Shown here piece by piece: positions 28,536 through 37,419 of a stretch of 64,000 bases of DNA. The DNA is taken from positions 1-64,000 of the forward strand of contig CAWESK010000025.1 of NCBI GenBank assembly GCA_963811685.1. Direction: 5' to 3'. The stretch is from CAIWHR01 sp963811685. GTDB lineage: Bacteria; Pseudomonadota; Gammaproteobacteria; Burkholderiales; Casimicrobiaceae. The notes beneath the pieces were generated by a model, which saw nothing but the letters and a program-made list of their open reading frames with translations, was not told the DNA's origin and did no database searches. Position 1 is the first letter of the stretch. Every line of letters starts with the position of its first letter. The position numbers were made by a program, and so were the translations under genes.

Positions 28536-29696
28536 TTCGCTTGCGCTCGAGGCCGCCGGGCTCGCGGCCGGCGCGCCACATGCGGGACTTGCCCCGACGC
28601 CCGCCGAGGCCGAGCTCGCGCGCGTCATGCAGATCTGCAACGCCTGCCGCTATTGCGAGGGCTTCTGCGCCGTCTTTCCGGCGATGACCCGGCGGCTCGA
28701 ATTCGGGCACGCCGACGTCCACTACCTCGCCAATCTCTGTCACAACTGCGGCGCCTGCCTCTACGCGTGCCAATACGCGCCGCCGCACGAATTCGCCGTC
28801 GTCGTGCCGCGGGCCGCGGCGCTCGTGCGCGCCGATACGTACGTCGACTACGCGTGGCCCAGGGCGCTGGGCACGCTCTACCGGCACGCGGGCCTGACGT
28901 TGGCGCTGGCGCTGGCATCGGGATTGGCGCTGTTTCTCGCGCTGGGGCTGGCGCGGAACGGATACGCTGTTCCCGGGACCGCTCGCCGGCAACTTCTATG
29001 CGGTGTTCCCGCACAACCTGCTGGCGATGATGTTCGGTGCCGTGTTCGCGTTCGCGGCGCTCGCGTTGGGCATCGGCGTCGCGCGGTTCTGGCGCGGCAT
29101 CGCGCCGGGCGCGATTTCGGCGCCGGCGGCCGGCGAGGCGACGCTCGACATCCTGCGCCTCAGATACCTCGGCGGCGGCCACGGCGCCGGCTGCAACAAC
29201 GAAGACGACGCGTTCAGCTTGTCGCGGCGACGCTTTCATCATCTGACCTTCTACGGCTTTCTGCTCTGCTTCGCCGCGACCTCGGTGGCGACGTTTTATC
29301 ACTTCGCTCTCGGTCGCGTCGGCGCCCTACCCGCTGGTGAGCGCGCCGGTATTGCTGGGCACCGCCGGCGGCATCGGCCTGCTGGTCGGCCCCGCCGGCC
29401 TGTTATGGCAGAATTTGCGTCGCGATCCGCTGCAAGGCGCACCGGCGCAGGCCCCGATGGATCGCGGGTTCATCGTGCTGCTGTTGATCGTCACCCTGAC
29501 CGGATTCGCGCTGCTCGCCTGGCGCGATACCGGCGCGATGGCGCTGCTGCTGGCGATGCACCTCGGAACGGTGATGGCGCTCTTCGCGACGCTTCCTTAC
29601 GGCAAATTCGCGCATGGCATCTATCGGTCGGCGGCCCTTCTCAAATGGGCGGTCGAGAAGCGTTTACCCAGCACCCTGCAGTTGTCAGACGAGTGA
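28522..29696 (+). CDS. tcuB: Tricarballylate utilisation protein TcuB (two frame breaks)
   Basis: A membrane iron-sulfur protein of the CitB/TcuB family that reoxidises TcuA and passes electrons to the quinone pool. Two ferredoxin-like clusters are visible, CNACRYCEGFCAVFP and CHNCGACLYACQYAPP, followed by about six hydrophobic helices. The frame shifts near 28962 and near 29312 (GTCGGCGCCC for GTCGCGCCC), each equal to one extra base. Corrected, it runs from GTG 28522 to 29696, about 390 residues. Cysteines and helices are preserved across the breaks. Confidence 0.82.
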
Positions 29697-29765
29697 TCCG
29701 CGACGTCGAACCGCGAATCGACCCTACAGCAATTCCGGCGCATCCCGTATCGAATGGAGATAATC

Positions 29766-30764
29766 ATGAGACTGCTGATCGCTTTCGTCGCATCTTTCGG
29801 CCTCGCGCTTGCCGCACCTGCCGGCGCGCAGCAGCCGATCGTCATCAAATTCAGCCACGTCGCGGCGCCCGACACGCCGAAAGGCCAGGCGGCCAACGAG
29901 TTCAAGCGACTCGCCGAGGAGCGCACGAAGGGCCAGGTGAAAGTCGAGGTTTACCCGAACAGCCAGCTCTTCAAGGACGCCGAGGAACTGGACGGGCTGC
30001 AATTGGGCTCCGTGCAGATGCTGGCGCCCGTCCCCGGCAAGTTCGGGCCGGCCGGCATTCCGGAATTCGAGGTATTCGATCTGCCCTACATGTTTCCGGA
30101 CCTCGACGCGCTGCAGCGGATTTATGACGGCCCCGCCGGCGCGGCGTTGCTGAAGAAGCTCGAGGTGAAGGACATGCTCGGTCTCGCATTCTGGAACAAC
30201 GGATTCCGGGTGATGAGCGCGAACAAGCCGATCCACGTCCCTGCCGACATGAAGGGGCTGAAAATGCGCATCAACTCGTCGAAGGTCAACGCCGCGATCA
30301 TGAAGTCGGTCGGCGCCGTCCCGCAGACGATGGCGTTCTCCGAGGTCTATCAGGGGCTGCAGACCGGCGTGATCGACGGCACCGAGGGCCCGCTGTCGAA
30401 TCTCTACACGCAGAAGCAATACGAGGTGCAGAAGCACGTGGCGCTGACCTATCACACGATCAGCAACTACGTCGTCGTCGTGAACAAGCCGTTCTGGGAG
30501 AAGCTGCCGCCCGACATCCGGACGATCCTGCAGGGCGCGATGAAGGATGCGACCGCCCTCAACAACCAGAACTCGATCAAGGACGAGCAGACGGCGATTG
30601 CCGCCATCAAGGCGTCGGGCAAGAGCGAGATCTACACCCCGACCCCGGCGGAAAAGGAAATGTGGATGAAGGCGATGCTGCCCGTGCAGGACGAAATGGC
30701 ATCGCGCGTGAAGAAGGAGACGATCACCATGATTCGCGAAGGCGTGGCCGGCAAGGCGAAATAG
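29766..30764 (+). CDS. TRAP transporter solute-binding protein (DctP family), no DctQM nearby
   Basis: A 332-residue periplasmic binding protein with a signal peptide (LLIAFVASFGLALAAPAGAQ). DctP-family features are IKFSHVAAPDTPKGQAA, the substrate-binding arginine region GLKMRINSS and the AFSEVYQGLQTGVIDGTEGP segment. It should bind a carboxylate for a TRAP transporter. The ATG at 29766 has GGAG at the right spacing. DctQ and DctM membrane components are absent from the window, so it must use partners encoded elsewhere. Its place after tcuAB suggests tricarballylate, citrate or aconitate as ligand. Confidence 0.9.
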   Translation: MRLLIAFVASFGLALAAPAGAQQPIVIKFSHVAAPDTPKGQAANEFKRLAEERTKGQVKVEVYPNSQLFKDAEELDGLQLGSVQMLAPVPGKFGPAGIPEFEVFDLPYMFPDLDALQRIYDGPAGAALLKKLEVKDMLGLAFWNNGFRVMSANKPIHVPADMKGLKMRINSSKVNAAIMKSVGAVPQTMAFSEVYQGLQTGVIDGTEGPLSNLYTQKQYEVQKHVALTYHTISNYVVVVNKPFWEKLPPDIRTILQGAMKDATALNNQNSIKDEQTAIAAIKASGKSEIYTPTPAEKEMWMKAMLPVQDEMASRVKKETITMIREGVAGKAK

Positions 30765-30812
30765 CGCACTCGCGCGCGTCGACATTCACCTTCCGACGAG
30801 AGACCTCGCGCC

Positions 30813-32177
30813 ATGGCCGCCACGCTCATCGATTCGACGATCTTCGGCAACATCTTCAGCACCGACGCGATGCGCGCCGTGTGGTCGGATGAGAGCCGCA
30901 CCGCCCGCTACCTCGACGTCGAGCGCGCGCTCGCCCTCGTGCAGGGACGGCTCGGCATCATCCCGGGGGAGGCGGCCGACGAGATCGTCCGCAACTGCGA
31001 CATCGGCAAGATCGACATGGAGAAGCTGCGCGCCGCCACCGAGCGCATCGGCTATCCGGTTCTCGGCGTCGTGTCGCAGTTGAACGCGCTCTGCCGCGAC
31101 AAGCTGGGCGAGTACTGTCACTGGGGCGCGACCACGCAGGACATCACCGATACGGGCACGGTGCTGCAGATCCGCGACGCCCTTGCGCTCGTCGACGCCG
31201 ATCTTGCCGCGGTTTCAACGTCGCTCGCGGAACTCGCGCGCCGCTACCGCGACACGCCGATCATCGGGCGCAGCAATCTGCAGCAGGCGATCCCGATGAC
31301 CTTCGGCTACAAGATGGCCGCGATCCTCGCCGGCATCGAGCGTCACCGTGAGCGGCTCGCCCAGCTGCGTCCGCGCGTGCTGGTCGGCGAATTCGGAGGC
31401 GCCTGCGGCACGCTCGCCTCGATCGAGCGTGGCGCGATGGAAACGCAGCGCGCCCTGATGAAGGAGCTTGGACTGGGCACGCCCGATATCGCCTGGCACA
31501 CGGTGCGCGACAGCATTGCCGAGACGGGCGCCTTCCTCGGCCTCGTGGGCGGGTCTCTCGGCAAGATCGCCATGGACGTCAAGCTCATGATGCAGCACGA
31601 GGTCGCCGAGGTGTACGAGCCGTTCGCGCCGGGCCGCGGGTCGAGCAGCACGATGCCGCAGAAGCGCAACCCGATCTCCAGCTGCTACATCCACGCCGCC
31701 GTCTCGGTCGTGCGCCAGCATGCGGCCGCGCTGATGGATGCGATGGTCGCCGATCACGAGCGCTCGACGGGACCCTGGGAGATCGAGTGGATCGTGCTGC
31801 CGGAGGCGTTCTGCCTGATCGCCGGCGCGTTGAAGCAGACACGGTTCATGCTTGCAGGGCTCGAGGTCGATGCCGACAGAATGCGCTCGAACATCGATAT
31901 CACCCACGGCCTCGTGATGTCGGAGGCGGTGATGATGGGGCTCGGTCGCTACATCGGACGCGAGCACGCGCACGATCTCGTCTACGACCTGTGCCGCGAG
32001 GCCATCGCGACCGAGCGGCCGCTGCTCGACCTTCTCGCCGCGAACACCGAGATCAACGCCCACCTCGATCGCGCGGCGCTCGCGCGCCTGTGCGATCCCG
32101 CGCACTATCTCGGCGAGGCGGGAACCATGGTCGACCAGGTGCTGCGCCGGCGCGATGACGCGCTCGCGAAAGGATGA
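30813..32177 (+). CDS. PcaB/PurB-like lyase of the fumarase-aspartase superfamily
   Basis: A 454-residue member of the superfamily that includes adenylosuccinate lyase and 3-carboxy-cis,cis-muconate cycloisomerase. The start (STIFGNIFSTDAMRAVWSDE) and CHWGATTQDITDTG resemble the cycloisomerase branch, and the mobile catalytic loop GRGSSSTMPQKRNP is intact. The C-terminal cap domain is present. True adenylosuccinate lyase is less likely given the sequence and location. In this context it might act on a tricarboxylate, for example cleaving or eliminating from a tricarballylate- or aconitate-derived compound, but that is inference. It follows the DctP gene by 48 bp. Confidence 0.82.
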   Translation: MAATLIDSTIFGNIFSTDAMRAVWSDESRTARYLDVERALALVQGRLGIIPGEAADEIVRNCDIGKIDMEKLRAATERIGYPVLGVVSQLNALCRDKLGEYCHWGATTQDITDTGTVLQIRDALALVDADLAAVSTSLAELARRYRDTPIIGRSNLQQAIPMTFGYKMAAILAGIERHRERLAQLRPRVLVGEFGGACGTLASIERGAMETQRALMKELGLGTPDIAWHTVRDSIAETGAFLGLVGGSLGKIAMDVKLMMQHEVAEVYEPFAPGRGSSSTMPQKRNPISSCYIHAAVSVVRQHAAALMDAMVADHERSTGPWEIEWIVLPEAFCLIAGALKQTRFMLAGLEVDADRMRSNIDITHGLVMSEAVMMGLGRYIGREHAHDLVYDLCREAIATERPLLDLLAANTEINAHLDRAALARLCDPAHYLGEAGTMVDQVLRRRDDALAKG

Positions 32178-32184
32178 GCGACGC

Positions 32185-33168
32185 TCATCGCTGCAACGAC
32201 TTCATCGCCTCGGGGTTCACCACATTGATCGGCCGGCCCGCGGCGTAGGCGACGATCTGATCGAAGACGTCGGAGAATTGCGTCTCGTACTCGTCGCGCG
32301 TCACGTATCCGATGTGCGGCGTGCAGACGACGTTGTCCAGGTTGAGCAACGGGTCGCGCGGGTCCCGCAGCGGCTCCTCCTCGAAGACGTCCACGGCAGC
32401 CCTTCCGGGACGACCCGCGCGCAGCGCATCGACGAGGGCGCCGGGCTCGATCAACGGCGCCCGGCTGGTGTTCACCAGTAGCGCGCTCGGCTTCATCGCG
32501 GCCAGGTCGGCCGCCGTGACGATCCCCTGGGTCGCCGCGACCAGGCGCAGGTGCAGCGAGAGAACGTCGCACTCCTCGAAAAACGCGCGCTTGCTGCGCG
32601 CCGTGGCGTAACCGTCGCCACGCGCCCGCTCGAGCGACGCCTCGCGCGCCCAGACGAGAACGTTCATTCCGAAGGCCTTGCCGTAGCCCGCCACGGCGCC
32701 GCCGATCCTGCCGTAGCCGAAGATCCCCAGCGTCTTCCCGCGCAGGCTGTCGCCCACGCCGACTTGCCAGCGTCCGCTCCGAAGCGCGGCCATCTGCTGC
32801 GGAATCTGCCGCATGGCGGCCAGGATCAGGCCCCAGGTCAGTTCGGCGGCCGCGTACGACGGCGTGCCCGGATGCTGAAAGGACGACACGATCACACCCG
32901 CGCGCGTGCAGGCGTCGACATCGATATGCGGATACACGCTGCGCTGGCTGATGAGCTTGAGCTTCTTGAGGCGCTCGACGAGCGGCGCGCGGATCTGCGT
33001 GCGCTCGCGTATCAGCACCAGCGCTTCGGTGTCCTTGAGCCGCTCGGCAAGCGCATCGACATCCTGGACATGATCGTTCCAGATCTCCACCTCGTGGCCC
33101 GCGAGCTTCGTGAAGCATGGAAGGTTACGCAGCGTGTCGTGATAGTCGTCGAGAATCGAGATCTTCAT
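32185..33168 (-). CDS. D-isomer-specific 2-hydroxyacid dehydrogenase
   Basis: A 327-residue NAD-dependent oxidoreductase of the PGDH/glyoxylate reductase family. The Rossmann motif is GIFGYGRIGGAVAGYG; the catalytic Arg is in NTSRAPLIE, the Glu in DVFEEEP and the His in TPHIGYVT. No ACT domain is present, so it is not classical SerA. The substrate is unknown; reduction of a 2-oxoacid to a D-hydroxyacid is expected. It is convergent with the lyase gene, with only 7 bp between stops. Confidence 0.88.
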   Translation of the reverse strand: MKISILDDYHDTLRNLPCFTKLAGHEVEIWNDHVQDVDALAERLKDTEALVLIRERTQIRAPLVERLKKLKLISQRSVYPHIDVDACTRAGVIVSSFQHPGTPSYAAAELTWGLILAAMRQIPQQMAALRSGRWQVGVGDSLRGKTLGIFGYGRIGGAVAGYGKAFGMNVLVWAREASLERARGDGYATARSKRAFFEECDVLSLHLRLVAATQGIVTAADLAAMKPSALLVNTSRAPLIEPGALVDALRAGRPGRAAVDVFEEEPLRDPRDPLLNLDNVVCTPHIGYVTRDEYETQFSDVFDQIVAYAAGRPINVVNPEAMKSLQR

Positions 33169-33206
33169 GGACGTCCTCGTCTTCGTGCATTGATCCGCAG
33201 ATCACG

Positions 33207-33234
33207 AAAAAAGGGCGCCCGCGAGGCGCCCTTT
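33207..33234 (-). terminator. Intrinsic terminator after pnp
   Basis: On the minus strand AAAGGGCGCC, a short loop and GGCGCCCTTTTTT form a strong GC stem with a T-run, starting 23 bp beyond the pnp stop. It should end the rpsO-pnp transcript. Confidence 0.85.
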
Positions 33235-33256
33235 CCCTGCAGAACGAAGTAGCGGC

Positions 33257-35395
33257 CTACTGTGCCGGCGTGGGCTCGGTCGGCGCAGGCGCCGGCGCGG
33301 GTGCCGCGGCATCCTCCGCCGCTGCCTTCATCGAAAGGCGCAGCCGGCCCTTGTCGTCGGCTTCGAGCACCTTGACGCGCACGACCTGGCCCTCCTTCAC
33401 ATAATCGGAGACCTGGTTGACGCGCTCCTTGGCGATCTGCGAAATGTGCAGAAGGCCGTCCTTGCCGGGCAGCACCTGCACGATCGCGCCGAAATCGAGC
33501 AATCGCAGCACCGTGCCTTCGTAGATCCGGCCGACTTCCACTTCGGCGGTGATGTCCTCGATGCGCTTGCGGGCCACGTTGCAGGCGTCCGCGTTGACGG
33601 ACGCGATCGTGATCGTGCCGTCGTCCTGGATGTCGATCGTGGTGCCGGTTTCCTCGGTCAGCGCGCGGATGACCGCGCCGCCCTTGCCGATCACGTCGCG
33701 GATCTTTTCCGGGTTGATCTTGAACGTCATCATTCGCGGCGCGTGCTGCGAGACTTCGGTGCGCGCATGCGGCAGCGCTTCCTGCATGAGGCGCAGGATG
33801 TGCATGCGGCCCTCGCGCGCCTGCGACAGCGCCACCGCCATGATTTCCTTCGTGATGCCCTGGATCTTGATGTCCATCTGGAGCGCGGTGACGCCGCGGT
33901 CCGTGCCGGCGACCTTGAAGTCCATGTCGCCCAGGTGATCCTCGTCGCCGAGGATGTCGGTCAGCACGGCGAAGCGGTTGCCGTCCTTGATGAGCCCCAT
34001 CGCGATTCCCGCGACGTGCGCCTTGGTCGGCACGCCGGCGTCCATCAGCGCAAGGCTCGCGCCGCACACCGAGGCCATCGACGAGCTGCCGTTCGACTCC
34101 GTGATCTCCGAGACCACGCGCATCGAGTAGGCGAATTCCTCGCCCGTCGGCAGCACGGCGAGCAGCGCGCGCTTGGCCAGCCGGCCGTGGCCGATTTCGC
34201 GGCGCTTCGGCGAGCCCACGCGACCCGTTTCGCCCGTCGCGTAAGGGGGCATGTTGTAGTGGAACATGAAGCGGTCGCGGTATTCGCCCATCAGCGCGTC
34301 GATGATCTGCTCGTCGCGCGCAGTGCCGAGCGTGGCGACGACCATCGCCTGCGTCTCGCCGCGCGTGAACAGCGCCGAGCCGTGCGTGCGCGGCAGCACG
34401 CCGGTGCGGATCGAGATCGGCCGCACCGTGCGCGTGTCGCGGCCGTCGATGCGCGCCTCGCCCGACAGGATCTGGTTGCGGACGATCTTCGACTCGAGCT
34501 CGAACACGAAGTTGTTCACCTCGTTCGCGTATCCGGGTGCGGCATCGGCCGGAATGCACTCCGCGGCGACCTTGGCGTAGACGTCCTTCAGCCGCTGCTG
34601 TCGTGCCTGCTTCGAGCGCAGCTGATAGGCCTCGCGCAGCGCGGCGTCGGCGACGGCCGTCACCTTCGCGACCATCGCCTCGTCCTTGGCGGCCGGCTTC
34701 CAGTCCCACAGCGGCTTGCCGCCTTCCTCGACGAGCGAGTGGATGAGCTCGATCGCGGCCTGCTGCTGCTGATGCCCGAACACGACGGCGCCCAGCATCA
34801 CTTCCTCGGGCAGCTCGTTCGCTTCGGATTCCACCATCAGCACGGCGGCCTCGGTGCCGGCGACGACGAGATTGAGCGCCGAGGTCGTGAGCTCGGTCTT
34901 GGTCGGGTTCAGCACGTACTGGCCGTCGATGTAACCCACGCGCGCCGCGCCGATCGGGCCGTTGAACGGCACGCCGGAGAGCATCAGCGCCGCCGAGGCG
35001 CCGATCATCGCGGGAACGTCGGGATCGATTTCCGGATCGACCGACAGCACGGTCGCGATCACCTGGACTTCGTTGTAGAAGCCATCCGGGAAGAGCGGCC
35101 GGATCGGACGGTCGATGAGACGCGAGGTCAACGTCTCCTTTTCCGAAGGGCGCCCTTCGCGCCGGAAGAAGCCGCCGGGGATCTTGCCCGCGGCGAAGGT
35201 CTTTTCCTGATAGTCGACCGTCAATGGAAAGAAGTCCTGGCCCGCCTTGGCCGTCGTGCGGGCGACCGTCGTGACGAGCACCACGGTGTCGTCGAGACTC
35301 ACCATCACGGCGCCGCCAGACTGGCGGGCAACCTCGCCGGTTTCGAGCGTCAGCGTGTGACGGCCGTAAGGTATGGATTTCTTGATCGGGTTCAC
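33257..35395 (-). CDS. pnp: Polyribonucleotide nucleotidyltransferase
   Basis: A 712-residue exoribonuclease and degradosome component that degrades RNA phosphorolytically from the 3' end. Two RNase PH domains (SIPYGRHTLTLETGEVARQS; TRGETQAMVVATLGT) flank a helical domain. KH (PEKIRDVIGKGGAVIRALTE) and S1 (VGRIYEGTVLRLLDFGAIVQ) domains follow, then an Ala/Pro tail. The start is GTG 35395 with GAGG upstream. It lies downstream of rpsO in the conserved order. PNPase commonly autoregulates at its leader, and the 174-nt rpsO-pnp gap carries a hairpin. Confidence 0.97.
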   Translation of the reverse strand: MNPIKKSIPYGRHTLTLETGEVARQSGGAVMVSLDDTVVLVTTVARTTAKAGQDFFPLTVDYQEKTFAAGKIPGGFFRREGRPSEKETLTSRLIDRPIRPLFPDGFYNEVQVIATVLSVDPEIDPDVPAMIGASAALMLSGVPFNGPIGAARVGYIDGQYVLNPTKTELTTSALNLVVAGTEAAVLMVESEANELPEEVMLGAVVFGHQQQQAAIELIHSLVEEGGKPLWDWKPAAKDEAMVAKVTAVADAALREAYQLRSKQARQQRLKDVYAKVAAECIPADAAPGYANEVNNFVFELESKIVRNQILSGEARIDGRDTRTVRPISIRTGVLPRTHGSALFTRGETQAMVVATLGTARDEQIIDALMGEYRDRFMFHYNMPPYATGETGRVGSPKRREIGHGRLAKRALLAVLPTGEEFAYSMRVVSEITESNGSSSMASVCGASLALMDAGVPTKAHVAGIAMGLIKDGNRFAVLTDILGDEDHLGDMDFKVAGTDRGVTALQMDIKIQGITKEIMAVALSQAREGRMHILRLMQEALPHARTEVSQHAPRMMTFKINPEKIRDVIGKGGAVIRALTEETGTTIDIQDDGTITIASVNADACNVARKRIEDITAEVEVGRIYEGTVLRLLDFGAIVQVLPGKDGLLHISQIAKERVNQVSDYVKEGQVVRVKVLEADDKGRLRLSMKAAAEDAAAPAPAPAPTEPTPAQ

Positions 35396-35412
35396 GTTGT
35401 CCTCAATTCTTC

Positions 35413-35448
35413 AAAAAAGAATGGCCGCGCATCGATGGCGCAGCCATT
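35413..35448 (-). terminator. Terminator-like hairpin between rpsO and pnp
   Basis: On the minus strand AATGGCTGCGC pairs with GCGCGGCCATT (one T-G pair) around a CATCGAT loop, followed by CTTTTTT. It matches the position of the rpsO terminator in E. coli and also lies just before the pnp ribosome-binding site, so it may both end part of rpsO transcription and act in processing of the pnp leader. Confidence 0.75.
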
Positions 35449-35569
35449 GGTGGAATTCCGGATGCCAGGCGGCAATGGCGGAGACCATGGCCCGTGGCGA
35501 CGCGTCGCTCATTGGCTGGCGCGAACAGATGACGGCGATCGGAGCTAAGTCCCGCGAGCCCTGGCCTGC

Positions 35570-35839
35570 CTACTTGCGCAGCCCGAGCTTCTCGATCAGC
35601 GTGCGATAGCTGTCCGAGTTGCGCGACTTCAGGTAGTCGAGCAGCTTGCGGCGGCGCGAAACCATCCGCAAGAGGCCGCGGCGGGAATGGTGGTCCTTGA
35701 CGTTGGCCTTGAAGTGGTCGTTGAGGCCATTGATGCGGGCGGTGAGCAGTGCGACCTGCACTTCCGGCGAGCCGGTGTCGCCCTTGATCCGCTGGTAGTC
35801 GGCGATGACCTTCGCCTTTTCTTGCACGGTTACTGACAT
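35570..35839 (-). CDS. rpsO: 30S ribosomal protein S15
   Basis: An 89-residue primary-binding protein of the 30S platform that contacts 16S helices 20-22. The whole family sequence is recognisable: VIADYQRIKGDTGSPEVQVA, LNDHFKANVKDHHSRRGLL and the end TLIEKLGLRK. The start ATG 35839 gives MSVTVQEKAK; the frame is open further upstream but carries no family sequence there. A good sigma-70 promoter lies about 60 bp upstream. pnp follows. truB is not immediately upstream as it often is, because a gene on the other strand intervenes. Confidence 0.98.
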   Translation of the reverse strand: MSVTVQEKAKVIADYQRIKGDTGSPEVQVALLTARINGLNDHFKANVKDHHSRRGLLRMVSRRRKLLDYLKSRNSDSYRTLIEKLGLRK

Positions 35840-35898
35840 TGTAGGTCGTCCTTGTCTCTCTCGAATTCGTCTCTGGGAATCTTTTAGCAAAGACGATG

Positions 35899-35928
35899 AT
35901 TATACGCAGAAAAGTGCTTCGAATTCAA
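35899..35928 (-). promoter_or_regulatory. Sigma-70 promoter of rpsO-pnp
   Basis: On the minus strand, -35 TTGAAT (35923-35928) and a perfect -10 TATAAT (35899-35904) are separated by 18 bp. Transcription would start near 35892, giving a leader of about 50 nt before rpsO. Confidence 0.75.
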
Positions 35929-35938
35929 GCTTGGGTCC

Positions 35939-36076
35939 GCGTTCGAAAGACGCTCCTCGCGGCCTTCGACGCGCCCGCCTGCGCCGTTTGGCCAAAGCAA
36001 CGATTGCATTGCAGCATCGCAAGACGCTACTGAGGGGGCACGACGCTCCGGGCGTTCCCCTCCTGGCGTTCGAAAG
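35939..36076. repeat. Direct repeat GCGTTCGAAAG flanking a GC-rich segment
   Basis: GCGTTCGAAAG occurs at 35939-35949 and again at 36066-36076. The roughly 116 bp between them are GC-rich, in contrast to the AT-rich sequence beyond. This could be a small insertion or repeat remnant, but with two copies of 11 bp the evidence is thin. Confidence 0.35.
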
Positions 36077-36362
36077 CACCTTCGGCACCCGGATATCTGC
36101 CGTCGGCGTGAGCCAATTTGCAACAGGCCGATTCTATTTTTGTTCAGTACAATATACATGTGACGTCGATGGAAACTTTATGCCAAAAGCATTATTTTTT
36201 TGATCAAAACATTTAAAAATAACGACTTCATGGCTAGTTAGTCGATGCCACTTCATTCCCGTTACGATCCCCATGTGCTGTTTTGTAGACGACATATGGT
36301 TAATCAAACCAATGTGCAAGATAATCAGCGTCTTGGGAGTGCTCCCAGCCGCGAGTTTTCGG

Positions 36363-36391
36363 TTGCGCGAGGCTCCCGGGCCACTTATATT
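36363..36391 (+). promoter_or_regulatory. Candidate promoter of the IPTL-CTERM gene
   Basis: TTGCGC (36363-36368) and TATATT (36386-36391) are separated by 17 bp and lie about 105 bp before the start codon. The -10 matches five of six consensus bases, the -35 is weaker. Confidence 0.4.
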
Positions 36392-36495
36392 TGCAGCATC
36401 CTGAGGTCTGCCCAGAGGCTTGCATCCAGTCTCGAAGCGTGCCTTGGTGAAACATCGGGCGTTTGCGGAAACTTCCAGAACAGGCGAGGAAAAAA

Positions 36496-37353
36496 ATGAT
36501 TGACCGAAAGACGTCGCGGTTGGGTTGCGCACTCGGAACAGCAGCGCTGGCTCTTCTCTTTACTTGCGCGGCGAACGCGCAACAGTTCATCTATGGCAAT
36601 TCCGCAGGCAGCGGGATGTACAAGATCGACAAGAGCACCGGCGCGGTCGTGGCGAAGTGCCCGCAGAGCAAGGGCAACGGGCGCGGCATGGTGGTTGTCG
36701 GGAACATCGTGTTTTACACCGTCGCCAACTCCGGCAACGTCTACAAGACCAATTTCGGGACCTGCTCCGACGACGGCATCGCATTCGCCGTGCCGGGCGC
36801 CGGCGGGTTGTCGACGATTGCGTTCGACGGCACGAATTTCTGGATCGGCGATTACACGGGCTCCAACAAGGTCTATTACGTCTCACCGGGGGGTGCGTTG
36901 CTGAACACGATCACCCTCAACAGCTGCACGTCGTTTTGCGACGGCCTGGAGTTCTTCAACGGCAAGCTGATCTCGAACCGTGGCGATGCGGCCAGCCAGG
37001 GATACGACGTGTATGCGCTGACCGGCGGGGCCCCCACCCAGTCGCAGTTCATCGCTCCGACGGCCTACGCGGGAACCGGCATCGCCTTCGACGGCACGAA
37101 CTTCTACGTATCCGACATCTTCAGCCAGAAGCTGCAGGTCTACAGCGGGACGACCGGTGCGTTCATCCAGACGATCACGATTACCGGCATGACTCTCTCT
37201 AATTTGATCGAAGATCTTTCCGCGGACTACTCGATCGTCATTGGCGGCGGCGGTGCGAAGGATATTCCGACGATGAGCGAGTGGGCGCTGATCCTGATGG
37301 CAGGCCTGGTCGCGCTGCTCGGCATTTACGGGATCGGCCGCCGGCTGCGCTGA
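36496..37353 (+). CDS. Exported IPTL-CTERM sorting-signal protein
   Basis: A 285-residue secreted protein. It has a signal peptide (LGTAALALLFTCAANAQ), a repeat-rich body and a classic C-terminal IPTL-CTERM sorting signal: IPTMSEWALILMAGL, a hydrophobic helix, then GRRLR. Such tails are cut by a dedicated exosortase-like system, and proteins of this kind are often surface or matrix components. The body contains recurring strands (GTNFWIGD, GTNFYVSD, YKIDKSTGAVV, VYSGTTGAF), suggesting a beta-propeller or YncE/SMP-30-like fold. The ATG at 36496 follows GAGGAAAAA. The gene sits on the opposite strand between truB and rpsO, which are usually adjacent. The cognate sortase is not in the window. 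Confidence 0.9.
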   Translation: MIDRKTSRLGCALGTAALALLFTCAANAQQFIYGNSAGSGMYKIDKSTGAVVAKCPQSKGNGRGMVVVGNIVFYTVANSGNVYKTNFGTCSDDGIAFAVPGAGGLSTIAFDGTNFWIGDYTGSNKVYYVSPGGALLNTITLNSCTSFCDGLEFFNGKLISNRGDAASQGYDVYALTGGAPTQSQFIAPTAYAGTGIAFDGTNFYVSDIFSQKLQVYSGTTGAFIQTITITGMTLSNLIEDLSADYSIVIGGGGAKDIPTMSEWALILMAGLVALLGIYGIGRRLR

Positions 37354-37370
37354 CGAATCACCAGCCCTCG

Positions 37371-37398
37371 AAAAATGCCGCGCGTTGCGGCATTTTTC
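37371..37398. terminator. Bidirectional terminator between the IPTL-CTERM gene and truB
   Basis: AAAAATGCCGC, a GCGTT loop and GCGGCATTTTT form a perfect stem flanked by A- and T-runs on either strand, 17 bp beyond the IPTL-CTERM stop and 22 bp beyond the truB stop. It can serve both convergent transcripts. Confidence 0.9.
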
Positions 37399-37419
37399 TT
37401 TTGCGGCGGCCGCGCTCGC

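Larger units (their letters stand above)
35929..36495. other. AT-richer intergenic region between rpsO and the IPTL-CTERM gene
   Basis: About 570 bp without a supported gene. The distal 400 bp are clearly more AT-rich than the rest of the window. It holds an 11-bp direct repeat (35939-35949 and 36066-36076), a GAGGGG/CCCCTC hairpin with an inner ACGC/GCGT stem at 36032-36062, and a weak promoter at 36363-36391. Short open frames here have no family resemblance. Confidence 0.6.
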
